A stretch of DNA of 64,000 bases from Arachnia propionica (GTDB lineage: Bacteria; Actinomycetota; Actinomycetes; Propionibacteriales; Propionibacteriaceae): NCBI RefSeq assembly GCF_003932785.1, contig NZ_RQYT01000011.1, forward strand, positions 18,263 to 82,262, given 5' to 3'. The position numbers were made by a program, and so were the translations under genes. This document shows positions 27,106 through 35,987 of the stretch, in pieces; the first letter of the stretch is position 1, and every line of letters starts with the position of its first letter. The notes under the pieces are model-generated. The model was given only the letters and a program-made list of their open reading frames with translations. It ran no database searches and was not told the origin of the DNA.

Positions 27106-28551
27106 TCACATCCGGAACTTGGCCTCGATGGCCGCACCGACCTCGGCATCAATGTTCTTCCAGTACTGGAAGACCCGGCCGAGCACCGGCTCGTTCACAC
27201 CCGCCAGCGACCCCACGACGGTCTCGACGAGGCGCTCCCGCTGGGCGTCGTCGTAGACCTCGCGCACCAGGGTGTGGGCCTGGCCGAAGTCGTCGTCCTC
27301 CGCATGGAGGGTGTAGGCGGAGCGCACGAGCGCACCGTCAGCCTCCCAACCGTTGTCCGCCGGCCCCTGCGTCTCGGCGTAGGGACGGCCGAAGGAGTTC
27401 GGCGCGTACACGGGGGAGGCTCCGGTGTGGACGTACTCCATGTTCGCCTGCGAGGCGTAGTTGTTCACCGGGCACACCGGCTGGTTGACGGGCAGCTGGT
27501 GGAAGTTCGCACCGATCCGGGCCCGCTGGGCATCCGGGTAGGCGAAGACGCGGGCCATGAGCATCTTGTCCGGCGAGATCCCCGTTCCGGGCACCATGTT
27601 CGAGGGGCTGAATGCGGCCTGCTCGATCTCGGCGAAGAAGTTGGTCGGGTTCTCGTTGAGTTCGAGACGGCCGACCTCGATGCGCGGGTAGTCCTTCAGC
27701 GACCAGACCTTGGTGAGGTCGAACGGGTTGAAGCGGTAGTCCTTGGCCTCGGCGTAGGGCATCACCTGGACGTGGAGGGTCCAGCTGGGGAACTCCCCCT
27801 TGGCGATGGAGTCGAACAGGTCGCGGCGGTGGAACTCAGCGTCCACACCCGCCATCTCCGTCGCCTCGGCGCCGGTCATGTTCTCGACACCCTGGTTGCT
27901 GAGGAAGTGGTACTTGACCCAGAACTTCTCCCCCTCAGCGTTGACCCACATGTAGGTGTGGGAGCCGTAGCCGTTCATGTGGCGCCAGGTGCGGGGAAGA
28001 CCCCGATCACCCATGAGGTAGGACACCTGGTGGGCGCTCTCGGGGGACAGGGTCCAGAAGTCCCACTGCATCTCGGCGTCACGCAGCCCGGAGGCAGGCA
28101 TGCGCTTCTGGGAGCGGATGAAGTGCGGGAACTTCATGGGGTCGCGGAGGAAGAACACCGGGGTGTTGTTGCCGACGATGTCGAGATTGCCCTCGGTGCT
28201 GTAGAAGCGCACCGAGAAACCGCGCACGTCGCGCCACGTGTCCGGGGACCCCTGCTCACCGGCGACGGTGGAGAACCGCAGCAGGGACCGGGTCGTGGCA
28301 CCCGGCTGGAACACGGCCGCCTTGGTGTAGGCGGAGACATCACCGGTGACGGTGAAGGTTCCGAATGCACCAGCCCCCTTGGCATGGGGGCTGCGCTCCG
28401 GGACCCGCTCCCGGTTGAAGTGGGCGAGCTGCTCCACGAGGTGGACGTCGTGGAGGACGATCGGGCCGTCTGGCCCGACTGTCAGCGAGTGGGAGTCACT
28501 CTGGACGGGGGATCCGTTGAGATGGGTGGACGGGGTCTCGTTGGCGTTCAT
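27106..28551 (-). CDS. katA: Catalase, monofunctional haem type (clade 3-like)
   Basis: KatA disproportionates hydrogen peroxide. The 481-residue small-subunit enzyme contains the catalytic His in [20 protein letters not shown] near residues 46-65, and the distal Asn region [19 protein letters not shown]. The proximal haem-ligand Tyr is in [15 protein letters not shown] near residue 340. Length and motifs fit the small, NADPH-binding clade 3. It has no signal peptide. The ATG overlaps the upstream Fur-family regulator stop by 4 bp, so the two form one operon controlled from 28992-29023. The gene is intact. Confidence 0.97.
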   Translation of the reverse strand: MNANETPSTHLNGSPVQSDSHSLTVGPDGPIVLHDVHLVEQLAHFNRERVPERSPHAKGAGAFGTFTVTGDVSAYTKAAVFQPGATTRSLLRFSTVAGEQGSPDTWRDVRGFSVRFYSTEGNLDIVGNNTPVFFLRDPMKFPHFIRSQKRMPASGLRDAEMQWDFWTLSPESAHQVSYLMGDRGLPRTWRHMNGYGSHTYMWVNAEGEKFWVKYHFLSNQGVENMTGAEATEMAGVDAEFHRRDLFDSIAKGEFPSWTLHVQVMPYAEAKDYRFNPFDLTKVWSLKDYPRIEVGRLELNENPTNFFAEIEQAAFSPSNMVPGTGISPDKMLMARVFAYPDAQRARIGANFHQLPVNQPVCPVNNYASQANMEYVHTGASPVYAPNSFGRPYAETQGPADNGWEADGALVRSAYTLHAEDDDFGQAHTLVREVYDDAQRERLVETVVGSLAGVNEPVLGRVFQYWKNIDAEVGAAIEAKFRM

Positions 28552-28985
28552 GCCGTTCCTTCCGCTTCGAGGCAGGCGGGGCAGGTGCCCCAGTAGATGA
28601 CCTCAGCCTCCTCCACACGGAAGCCCGCGGAATCCACCGGTTCCAGACAGGGAGCCGCCCCGATGTGGCAGGCGACGTCCCTGAGCTCACCGCAGCTGCG
28701 GCACTTCAGGTGGTGGTGGTTGTCGCCCGTGGCCAACTCGAACCGGGGCGCGGACCCGGCCGGCTCCACGCGACGGATCAGGCCGGCCCCGTGGAGGGCG
28801 GCGAGCACATCGTAGGTGGCCTGGACAGAGAGAGATCCGGTCCTGCTGATGACGAGATCGCGCGTCTGTTCGATGGTGGCATGGGGGCATTCCGCCAGGG
28901 CCTCGAGGACCCCCAGCCGCGCCGACGTGACCCTCAGGCCAGCCGAACGCAGCGAGGCCGCGTGGTCAGAGACGGTTGAGGACAT
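28548..28985 (-). CDS. furA: Fur family peroxide-responsive repressor (PerR/FurA/CatR type)
   Basis: This 145-residue metalloregulator controls the downstream catalase. The N-terminal winged helix includes [20 protein letters not shown] and [20 protein letters not shown]. The regulatory metal site region is [16 protein letters not shown], and the second structural zinc pair is the C-terminal CPAC. Two CxxC motifs are therefore kept. Peroxide sensing by histidine oxidation is known in PerR; whether this protein works that way or like mycobacterial FurA is inferred. The ATG is 6 nt behind a TAGAGT box, matching the leaderless arrangement known for mycobacterial furA-katG. Confidence 0.92.
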   Translation of the reverse strand: MSSTVSDHAASLRSAGLRVTSARLGVLEALAECPHATIEQTRDLVISRTGSLSVQATYDVLAALHGAGLIRRVEPAGSAPRFELATGDNHHHLKCRSCGELRDVACHIGAAPCLEPVDSAGFRVEEAEVIYWGTCPACLEAEGTA

Positions 28986-28991
28986 GGTGTC

Positions 28992-29023
28992 ACTCTAGCC
29001 CTTTTCTGGAAGAATTCCAAAAA
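28992..29023 (-). promoter_or_regulatory. furA-katA leaderless promoter with overlapping Fur-type box
   Basis: On the minus strand, TTGGAA (29020-29015) and TAGAGT (28997-28992) are 17 bp apart, and the predicted transcript starts at the furA ATG (28985). An inverted repeat with arms at 29003-29011 and 29015-29023 (8 of 9 paired, core TGGAA-GAA-TTCCA) covers the -35 box and is the likely autoregulatory operator. Confidence 0.7.
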
Positions 29024-29047
29024 GCGTAGTCATCAAGTGAGACCGGT

Positions 29048-30544
29048 TCAGCTGGACTCCCCCACCCGCTCCAACAACAGTTCCCTCACCCGGGCCGCAT
29101 CGGCCTGGCCGCGCATGGCCTTCATGACCTGCCCGATGATGGCCCCGGCCGCGGCGACCTTCCCGCCCCGGATCTTCGCCACGATGTCGGGATTCGCGGC
29201 GATGGCCTCGTCCACCGCGGCCGTGAGGGCCCCCTCGTCGGAGACGACCTTGAGCCCACGCCTCGCCACGACCTCGGCCGGGGATCCCTCCCCCGCTATG
29301 ACGCCGTCGAAGACGGCACGGGCCAGCTTGTCCGTCAGCTCCCCCGCGTCGACAAGGGCCTGGGTGGCGGCGACATCGGCAGGGCTCACCCCGAGTTCCT
29401 CCAGTTCCACCCCGGACTCGTTCGCGCGGCGGGCCAGCTCGGACATCCACCATTTCCGCGAAGCCTGGGGGCTGGCCCCGGCGGCCACCGTCGCCTCGAT
29501 GAGGTCCAGTGCCCCCGCGGCCACGATGGCCTGCATCGTGCGGTCATCGACCTCCCATTCCTGCGCCAACCGCCGACGACGCTGCGCGGGCGGCTCGGGC
29601 AGGGTGGCGCGGAGTTCCTCGATCCACTCGGCCGACGGCGCAATCGGGACAAGATCCGGCTCCGCGAAGTAGCGGTAGTCCTGGGCCTCCTCCTTCGAGC
29701 GCCCCGGGCTGGTCGACCCGTCGGCCTCGTGGAAGTGACGGGTCTCCTGGATCACCGACCCTCCCGACGCGAGGATGGCCGCCTGCCTGCGCATCTCATG
29801 GGTGACGGCCCGTTCGATGGAGCGCAGCGAGTTCACGTTCTTCGTCTCCGTGCGGGTGCCGAGCTGCGAATCCCCCTTCAGGGCGAGCGAGACGTTGGCA
29901 TCACAGCGGAGGCTCCCCTGCTCCATCCGCACGTCGGAGACGTCGAGGGCGCGCATGAGATCCCGCAGGTGGGCGACATAGGCCCTCGCCACCTGGGGGG
30001 CCTTCGCCCCGGTCCCGAGGATCGGGCGGGTGACGATCTCGATCAGCGGCATCCCGGCACGGTTGTAGTCAACCACGGAGTAGTCGGCCCCGTGGATTCG
30101 ACCGCTCGACCCGACGTGGGTGAGCTTGCCGGCGTCCTCCTCCATGTGGGCCCGTTCGATCTCGATGACGAAGACCTCCCCGTCGACCTCCACCTCGACC
30201 CGACCGTCATGGGCGATGGGTTCGTCGTACTGTGAGGTCTGGAAGTTCTTCGTCATGTCCGGATAGAAGTAGTTCTTCCTCGCGAATCGCCCCCAGGGGG
30301 CGATCTCACAGCCCAGCGCCAGACCGATGCGGATGGCCGATTCCACCGCCTTGGCATTGACGACGGGCAGCGCACCGGGCAGTCCGAGGCACACCGGGCA
30401 GGTCTGGGTGTTGGGCTCCGCCCCGAAGGTCGTCGCACAGCCACAGAACATCTTCGACGCCGTGTTGAGCTCTACGTGCACCTCGAGCCCGAGGGCCGGG
30501 TCGAAGCGCTCGAGCACCTCGTCGTAGTCCATGAGTTCGCTCAT
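29048..30544 (-). CDS. gatB: Aspartyl/glutamyl-tRNA amidotransferase subunit B
   Basis: GatB is the kinase/tRNA-binding subunit of GatCAB, which converts misacylated Glu-tRNA(Gln) or Asp-tRNA(Asn) to the amide form. The 498-residue protein has [18 protein letters not shown] with the zinc cysteines ([12 protein letters not shown] follows), [25 protein letters not shown] and [14 protein letters not shown]. The C-terminal YqeY-like tail with [20 protein letters not shown] is complete. The ATG overlaps the gatA stop (ATGA). Upstream open residues belong to the gatA region and are not part of the protein. Confidence 0.97.
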   Translation of the reverse strand: MSELMDYDEVLERFDPALGLEVHVELNTASKMFCGCATTFGAEPNTQTCPVCLGLPGALPVVNAKAVESAIRIGLALGCEIAPWGRFARKNYFYPDMTKNFQTSQYDEPIAHDGRVEVEVDGEVFVIEIERAHMEEDAGKLTHVGSSGRIHGADYSVVDYNRAGMPLIEIVTRPILGTGAKAPQVARAYVAHLRDLMRALDVSDVRMEQGSLRCDANVSLALKGDSQLGTRTETKNVNSLRSIERAVTHEMRRQAAILASGGSVIQETRHFHEADGSTSPGRSKEEAQDYRYFAEPDLVPIAPSAEWIEELRATLPEPPAQRRRRLAQEWEVDDRTMQAIVAAGALDLIEATVAAGASPQASRKWWMSELARRANESGVELEELGVSPADVAATQALVDAGELTDKLARAVFDGVIAGEGSPAEVVARRGLKVVSDEGALTAAVDEAIAANPDIVAKIRGGKVAAAGAIIGQVMKAMRGQADAARVRELLLERVGESS

Positions 30545-32052
30545 CGCCACACCGCCTTGGATCCGGGAAGGGCGGCGGCCCTGGCCAGCAGCGGCCCGCC
30601 CTGTGATTCGAGTCGCGTCTCGAGGAACCCCCCGACACGGTAGAGCCGGTCGTCCGCCAGGGGCGGCGCGACCACCTGGAGACCCACCGGGAGCCCTTCG
30701 GAGCTGAGCCCGACCGGGAAACTGGCGGCCGCGTTGCCCGCCAGGTTGGACGGGATGGTGCACAGATCGGCCCGGTACATCGCCATCGGGTCGCTCATCC
30801 GCTCCCCCAGCCGGAAGGCCACGGTGGGCGTGGTCGGCGTGACGAGCACGTCGCAGACCTCGAAGGCCCGCTCGAAGTCCCGCGCCACCAAGGTGCGCAC
30901 CTTCTGCGCGGACCCGTAGTACTGGTCGTGGTATCCGCTGGACAGGGCGTAGGTGCCGATGATGAGGCGGCGCTTGGCCTCGCGCCCGAATCCCTGCCCC
31001 CGGGTGAGGGAGGTGACGGCCTCCATGCCGTTGCTGCCGTCATCACCCAGACGCAGACCGTAGCGGACCGCGTCGAAGCGGGCGAGGTTGGAGGACAGCT
31101 CCGCAGGCATGATGAGGTAGTAGGCGGCCAGGGCGTGCTCGAAGCTCGGACAGGAGACCTCGACCACCTCTGCGCCGGCCTCCTCGAGCCATGCCACCGC
31201 CTCACCGAAGCGGGCCTCGACATCGGCCTCGTAGCCGTCCCCGGCCAGTTCCTTCACCACACCCACCCGGAGACCGGAGACGTCACGACGGTGCGCCGCC
31301 GCCACGATTGCGGGAAGGGGCTCGGCGATCGAGGTCGCATCCATGGGATCGTGGCCGCCCATGACCTCATGCAGCAGTGCGGCATCAACCACGGACCGGG
31401 TCACGGGTCCGGGTTGGTCCAGGGAGGAGGCCATGGCGACGACCCCGTAGCGGGACACGCCGCCATAGGTCGGCTTCACCCCGATGGTTCCCGTCACCGC
31501 GCCGGGCTGGCGGATGGACCCACCCGTGTCGGAGCCGAGCGCCAAGGGGGCCATGCAGGCGGCGACGGCGGCAGCCGACCCCCCACCGGAACCGCCGGGG
31601 ATCCGCTCCAGGTCCCAAGGGTTGCGGGTGGGGCCGAAGGCGGAGGTCTCCGTGGAGGAGCCCATCGCGAACTCGTCCATGTTCGTCTTGCCGAGCAACA
31701 CCAGTCCGGCCGCCCTCAGGCGGGCCACGACGGTGGCCTCGTAGGGAGGCACCCAACCCTCGAGCATCCGCGAGCCGCAGGTGGTCGGCATGCCGAGGGT
31801 GCAGAAGTTGTCCTTGACCGCGATGGGCACACCGTCCAACAGCGACAGTCGCTGGCCGGCCTCGCGACGACGATCGGCCGCGGCGGCGGCCTCGAGGGCC
31901 TCGTCGGCGGCGACGTGGAGGAAAGCGTTGAGGTCACCGTTGAGCGCCTCGATCTGGTCCAGGTGGGCGCGGGTCACCTCGACGGAGTTGGTCTCCCCCG
32001 TTGCGATGAGCTCCGCCAGTTCATGCGCGGATCGGGTCAGCAGATCACTCAT
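30541..32052 (-). CDS. gatA: Aspartyl/glutamyl-tRNA amidotransferase subunit A
   Basis: GatA is the amidase subunit that frees ammonia from glutamine for GatB. The 503-residue amidase-signature protein keeps the Ser-cisSer-Lys triad: Lys in [12 protein letters not shown] near residue 80, Ser in the [13 protein letters not shown] loop near 155 and the nucleophile Ser in [13 protein letters not shown] near 178. [20 protein letters not shown] is also typical. The gene starts 3 bp after gatC and overlaps gatB. Length is normal for the family. Confidence 0.97.
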   Translation of the reverse strand: MSDLLTRSAHELAELIATGETNSVEVTRAHLDQIEALNGDLNAFLHVAADEALEAAAAADRRREAGQRLSLLDGVPIAVKDNFCTLGMPTTCGSRMLEGWVPPYEATVVARLRAAGLVLLGKTNMDEFAMGSSTETSAFGPTRNPWDLERIPGGSGGGSAAAVAACMAPLALGSDTGGSIRQPGAVTGTIGVKPTYGGVSRYGVVAMASSLDQPGPVTRSVVDAALLHEVMGGHDPMDATSIAEPLPAIVAAAHRRDVSGLRVGVVKELAGDGYEADVEARFGEAVAWLEEAGAEVVEVSCPSFEHALAAYYLIMPAELSSNLARFDAVRYGLRLGDDGSNGMEAVTSLTRGQGFGREAKRRLIIGTYALSSGYHDQYYGSAQKVRTLVARDFERAFEVCDVLVTPTTPTVAFRLGERMSDPMAMYRADLCTIPSNLAGNAAASFPVGLSSEGLPVGLQVVAPPLADDRLYRVGGFLETRLESQGGPLLARAAALPGSKAVWR

Positions 32053-32055
32053 GGC

Positions 32056-32349
32056 TCAGTCCTCACTCAGGATCCGCGGGACACGGAAGCGCCCCTCCTC
32101 GACGTCGGGTGCGCCCGCGAGAACGGCCTCAACCGGGAGGCTGGGGCGCACCTCGTCGGGACGCATCACGTTGGTCAGGGGCAGGGCGTGCGTCATGAGC
32201 GGCACGTCAGGACCCACCACCTCGGCCACGCGGGACACCGAGGTGAGGATGACGTCCAGCTCCGGGGCGAGTTCAGCACACTCTGCTTCCGTCAGATCGA
32301 GTCGTGCGAGCCCAGCGAGCCGCGCGACCTCCTCAGCGGTCAGGGCCAC
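32056..32349 (-). CDS. gatC: Aspartyl/glutamyl-tRNA amidotransferase subunit C
   Basis: GatC is the small subunit that clamps GatA to GatB. The 97-residue protein starts MALTAEEVARLAGLARLDLT, close to the family consensus, and has the C-terminal RPDEVRPSL and FRVPRIL motifs. I chose GTG at 32349 because GGAGG lies 7 nt upstream; the ATG at 32376 would add nine residues ahead of the ribosome site. It is first in gatC-gatA-gatB. The FCD-GntR gene of the sialic-acid island lies 47 bp upstream on the same strand. Confidence 0.95.
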   Translation of the reverse strand: MALTAEEVARLAGLARLDLTEAECAELAPELDVILTSVSRVAEVVGPDVPLMTHALPLTNVMRPDEVRPSLPVEAVLAGAPDVEEGRFRVPRILSED

Positions 32350-32396
32350 GATTCCTCCAGGGATGTCTCGACCCACGGGCGTGGGCCGAGGTCATC

Positions 32397-33134
32397 CTAG
32401 CTGTCGACGCTGACGTCGAGCACCCTGCAGAGTGGCTCGTAGTGCTGCAGCACTGCCCGCCGATAGGCCGCAACGTCACCGGCCTCGGCGGCCTGGAGCA
32501 TGTCGCCGTGGGTCCGGGCGGTCGACTCGATGTCATCGGGTGCAGGAATGGACAGTTGGGGCAGCACCGCGCTGTGGACGTCCCAGAAGGCCGCCACGAG
32601 CTGGGAGGCGATGTCGAGTCCGGTCCGTTTGAGCAGCGTGGTGTGGAACTCGCGGTCCTCCTCGGCGAAGGAACGCCTCTCCTCCGCGGCCACGACCATG
32701 GTGGCCACGAGTTCGTGCAGTTCTGCGTTCTCCGTACCCTTGAGCCGGGAGCACACGCGTTCGGCCACGCTGAGGTCAAGACTCTGCCGCACCTCCAGGA
32801 CCTCGCGCAACGCCCGGAAGTCGTCCCCCGGCACCAGCACGGCCCGGAAGACCAGCGTCTCCACCAGGGGCTGCAGCGAGGCCTCCCCGACGAAGGTGCC
32901 GCGACCGTGCTTGACCTCCACGATCTCCAAGGTGTTGAGCATGCGGATGGCCTCACGGACGGAGCTGCGGGAGACCCCCAGACGTTCGCACAGCTCGGCC
33001 TCGCTGGGCAACGGATCCCCGGGCCGCAGGTTGCTGGCGATGATGAACTGCTTGATCTGGCTGGCCGTCTGACGGGCCAGGGTCCTTCCGTCGCGGGCAC
33101 CACGCCTGGCGCTCTCGAGCCGTTCCAACCTCAT
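32397..33134 (-). CDS. GntR family regulator, FadR/FCD type (candidate NanR)
   Basis: This 245-residue regulator has a GntR winged helix (IIASNLRPGDPLPSEAELCE, then LGVSRSSVREAIRMLNTLEI, about 33-75). An all-helical FCD ligand domain follows, with the metal-site residues of that fold (DREFHTTLLKRTG and the THGDMLQAAEAGD stretch). It is divergent from the sialic-acid type transporter operon and probably represses it, as FCD-GntR NanR proteins do in other bacteria. Its ligand would then be Neu5Ac or ManNAc-6-P; this is inference from position. The ATG at 33134 is supported by homology; GGAGG lies rather far upstream (about 12 nt). The palindrome at 33251-33262 is a candidate site. Confidence 0.88.
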   Translation of the reverse strand: MRLERLESARRGARDGRTLARQTASQIKQFIIASNLRPGDPLPSEAELCERLGVSRSSVREAIRMLNTLEIVEVKHGRGTFVGEASLQPLVETLVFRAVLVPGDDFRALREVLEVRQSLDLSVAERVCSRLKGTENAELHELVATMVVAAEERRSFAEEDREFHTTLLKRTGLDIASQLVAAFWDVHSAVLPQLSIPAPDDIESTARTHGDMLQAAEAGDVAAYRRAVLQHYEPLCRVLDVSVDS

Positions 33135-33203
33135 GGCCCTACCTGTCCTCCGAAAGGATTGTTCAAATCTGTCGATCGTGACCGAATCGTGACATGGCGG
33201 TCG

Positions 33204-33233
33204 TTGAACGACGCCTGTTGATGTGCTTAGTAT
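33204..33233 (+). promoter_or_regulatory. Promoter of the sialic-acid type operon
   Basis: TTGAAC (33204-33209) and TAGTAT (33228-33233) are separated by 18 bp, one of the best sigma-70-like promoters in the window. Transcription should begin near 33240, 43 bp before the binding-protein ATG. Confidence 0.6.
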
Positions 33234-33250
33234 ATCCACAACGTCAGTCA

Positions 33251-33262
33251 TCAGACGTCTGA
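33251..33262. promoter_or_regulatory. 12-bp perfect palindrome, candidate GntR operator
   Basis: TCAGACGTCTGA reads identically on both strands and lies about +11 to +22 from the predicted transcription start, just upstream of the AGGAG ribosome site. It is well placed for repression by the divergent FCD-GntR protein. A 10-bp version (CAGACGTCTG) recurs upstream of glgX at 46308-46317. Confidence 0.5.
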
Positions 33263-33282
33263 ACATTGTTAGGAGTTCAACG

Positions 33283-34917
33283 ATGCATCTCCCCCAGGAG
33301 AACAGCTTCACCCGCCGCTCGTTCGTCAAGCTGCTCGGCGCCACGAGCGCGGCTGCAGGCATCGCGGCTGGCCTGGCGGCCTGCGGCACCACCACGAAGC
33401 AGGGCGACGCGAAGACGTCCACCCCCGGCTCCACCGGTGCCGCCCCCTCCGCCACCAAGGGTGACGGCACGATCACTGCCGGCATCTCCTACGAGCTCGG
33501 CACGAACGGTTACGACCCCATGACCACCACCGCGGCCCTCACCGTCGCCGCGAACTGGCACACGATGGAGGGACTCACCGAACTCCACCCCGACACCCGC
33601 GAGGTGTACCCGGCACTCGGCAAGGAACTGCCCAAGCAGATCGACGACACCACCTGGGAGGTCGCGCTGCGTGACGGCGCCGTCTTCACCAATGGCGAGA
33701 AGGTCACCACCGACGACGTCGTGTTCTCCTTCGAGCGGGTGCTCAACCCCGAGAACAAGTCGCTCTACGCGGCCTTCCTGCCCTTCCTGGAGTCGGTGAC
33801 CAAGAAGGACGACACCACCGTCGTCGTCAAGACCAAGTACGCCTTCTCCCTCGTCCCCGAGCGCCTGTCGGTGGTCAAGGTCGTCCCGAAGGCGGCCGTC
33901 GAGGCCGACGCCAAGGCCTTCGACCTCAACCCCGTCGGCACCGGCCCGTGGAAGATGACCGACAACGGCGCCGCCTCGAAGAAGATCCTCTTCGAGCGCA
34001 ACGACGCCTACACCGGCCCCCGCCCGGCCCTGGCCAAGAGCATGGTCTGGGAGATCCTTCCCGACAACGCCACCCGCGTGAACGCCATCTCCTCCGACTC
34101 CGTCCAGGCCATCGACGCGGTGCCGGCCACGGACCTCGCCACCCTCGGTTCGTCGAAGAAGGTCGCCGCCGAGCAGGGCTTCGGTCTGGTCTTCATGATG
34201 TTCAACTGCGGCTCCGCCCCCATGAACGACGTGAAGAACCGTCAGGCGATGCTCTACGCCCTCGACATCGAGAAGATCTGCAAGACGGGCATGAGCGACC
34301 TCGCCACCCCCGCCACCTGCTTCGTGCAGCAGGAGCACCCCGCCTACAAGAAGGCCGCGACGGTCTACACCCAGGACCAGGAGAAGGCCAAGGCCCTCCT
34401 CGCCGAGACCGGGCTCACCGCCGTGCGTCTCCTCTGCTCCGACCACGGCTGGTTCTCCGCGGTCCGCCCGATCATCAAGGAATCCCTGGAGGCCGTCGGG
34501 CTGACGGTCACCTACGAGGAGAAGAAGTCCTCGGACGTCTACGGCACCATCGACGGCAAGCCCGAGGCCTACGACATCGTCGTGGCCCCCGGCGATCCGT
34601 CGGTCTTCGGCGACGACGCGGACCTGCTGCTGCGCTGGTGGTACGCCGGCGACACCTGGACCGACTCCCGCATGCACTGGAAGGGTCAGGAGTCCTACAC
34701 CAAGGTGCAGACCCTGCTGGAGGAGGCCGGCGCCGCCACGGGAGACGCCCAGAAGGCCAAGTGGCACGAGATCTTCGACGTTGTCGCGGAGAACGTTCCG
34801 CTCTACCCGCTGTTCCACCGCAAGACGCCCACCGCGTACGACGACAAGACGCTGACCGACTTCAAGCCGATCGCCATCACCGGCCTGTCCTTCATCGACG
34901 TTTCCAGCTCCAAGTGA
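33283..34917 (+). CDS. Family 5 (DppA-like) substrate-binding lipoprotein, probable sialic acid transporter
   Basis: This 544-residue binding protein has a twin-arginine type leader (SFTRRSFVKLLGA, residues 8-20) and a lipobox ending in GLAAC, so it is probably exported folded by Tat and then lipidated. The mature part fits the SBP family 5 fold used for peptides, nickel and, in the Sat/Sia-type systems, N-acetylneuraminate. A Ser/Thr/Pro-rich tether follows the Cys. AGGAG precedes the ATG at 33283. The linked nanA and nanE genes are why I favour sialic acid over peptides. A hairpin after the gene may raise its expression over that of the permeases. Confidence 0.85.
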   Translation: MHLPQENSFTRRSFVKLLGATSAAAGIAAGLAACGTTTKQGDAKTSTPGSTGAAPSATKGDGTITAGISYELGTNGYDPMTTTAALTVAANWHTMEGLTELHPDTREVYPALGKELPKQIDDTTWEVALRDGAVFTNGEKVTTDDVVFSFERVLNPENKSLYAAFLPFLESVTKKDDTTVVVKTKYAFSLVPERLSVVKVVPKAAVEADAKAFDLNPVGTGPWKMTDNGAASKKILFERNDAYTGPRPALAKSMVWEILPDNATRVNAISSDSVQAIDAVPATDLATLGSSKKVAAEQGFGLVFMMFNCGSAPMNDVKNRQAMLYALDIEKICKTGMSDLATPATCFVQQEHPAYKKAATVYTQDQEKAKALLAETGLTAVRLLCSDHGWFSAVRPIIKESLEAVGLTVTYEEKKSSDVYGTIDGKPEAYDIVVAPGDPSVFGDDADLLLRWWYAGDTWTDSRMHWKGQESYTKVQTLLEEAGAATGDAQKAKWHEIFDVVAENVPLYPLFHRKTPTAYDDKTLTDFKPIAITGLSFIDVSSSK

Positions 34918-34927
34918 TGTGAGCACC

Positions 34928-34961
34928 GGGGGGTCCGACGCATTGCGCGTCCGGACCCCCC
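34928..34961 (+). terminator. Intra-operon hairpin between binding protein and permease genes
   Basis: GGGGGGTCCGACGC (34928-34941) pairs with GCGTCCGGACCCCCC (34947-34961) apart from one bulged C, with loop ATTGC. No T-run follows. In transporter operons such stems usually protect the binding-protein mRNA or attenuate read-through. Confidence 0.65.
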
Positions 34962-34988
34962 GCCACGTCCAACCAAGGAAATCACCCC

Positions 34989-35987
34989 ATGTCCACCTTT
35001 CTCCGTCTCCTCGGCAGACGACTCCTGGTGCTCCCCCTGATGGTGGTCGGCGTCACGTTCCTCGTCTTCTTCGTGATGTCCTTCTCCACGGCGGATCCGG
35101 CCCGTCTGGCCCTCGGTGAATCAGCGGATGCCGCGGCCCTCGAGGCCTACCGCGAGACCCACGGGCTGAACCGGCCCCTGCTGGTGCGGTTCGGCGACTA
35201 CCTCTGGCGCCTGGTCACCCCCGAGGTCTCGTTCAACCCCTTCCACGTCAAGATCAACCTGGGCGAGTCCTTCACCGGCACCGACATCTACTCCATGGTG
35301 GAGACCGCCTTCCCCATCACCCTCCAGCTGACGTTCCTCGGCCTGCTCATCGCCGTCGTCCTCGCCGGCGTCCTCGGTGTCGTGGCGGCCCTCTACCGGG
35401 ACCGCTGGCCCGATCAGGTCATCCGCGTCTTCTCGATCGCGTGCCTCGCCACCCCGTCGTTCTGGTTGGCCCTGCTGCTCATCCAGTGGTTGGGCAACAT
35501 TCCGGGTGGCGCCAGCGTCTTCCCCGCCGTCATCACCGAATGGGTCGGGCTGTTCGAGGACCCCGCCCGGTACATCGACCAGGTGACCCTGCCCGCCATC
35601 GCCCTCGGGGTGCCCGTGGCGGGTTCGCTCACCCGGGTGGTCCGCACCGCGATGGTGGAGGAGCTCGACCGCGACTACGTCCGCACGGCCATCGGCGCCG
35701 GCATCCCGAAGCACGTCGTCGTGGCACGCAATGTCCTGCGCAACGCCCTGATCACGCCGATCACCGTCCTCGGCCTGCGGGTCGGCTACCTCATGGGTGG
35801 TGCGGTGGTCATCGAGATGATCTTCAACATCAAGGGGATGGGTGACCTCATCTTCCAGGGCATCACGCGCAACGACGTGAACATCGTGCAGGGCGTCACC
35901 ATCACGGTCGCCGTCGCCTTCATCTTCATCAACATCGTCGTCGACCTGCTCTACGTGCTGGTCAACCCGCGAATCAGGAGCGTGTGA
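34989..35987 (+). CDS. ABC transporter permease (DppB-like)
   Basis: This 332-residue permease has about six membrane spans. The N-terminal segment LVLPLMVVGVTFLVFFVMSF is followed by the family 5 permease stretch, ALLLIQWLGNIPGG and an EAA-like loop DYVRTAIGAGIPKHVVVARN near residue 230. It pairs with the permease half of the next, fused gene. A CCAAGGAAATCACCCC sequence before the ATG gives a moderate ribosome site. Its stop overlaps the next start by one base. The likely substrate is the one bound by the 33283 protein. Confidence 0.92.
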   Translation: MSTFLRLLGRRLLVLPLMVVGVTFLVFFVMSFSTADPARLALGESADAAALEAYRETHGLNRPLLVRFGDYLWRLVTPEVSFNPFHVKINLGESFTGTDIYSMVETAFPITLQLTFLGLLIAVVLAGVLGVVAALYRDRWPDQVIRVFSIACLATPSFWLALLLIQWLGNIPGGASVFPAVITEWVGLFEDPARYIDQVTLPAIALGVPVAGSLTRVVRTAMVEELDRDYVRTAIGAGIPKHVVVARNVLRNALITPITVLGLRVGYLMGGAVVIEMIFNIKGMGDLIFQGITRNDVNIVQGVTITVAVAFIFINIVVDLLYVLVNPRIRSV

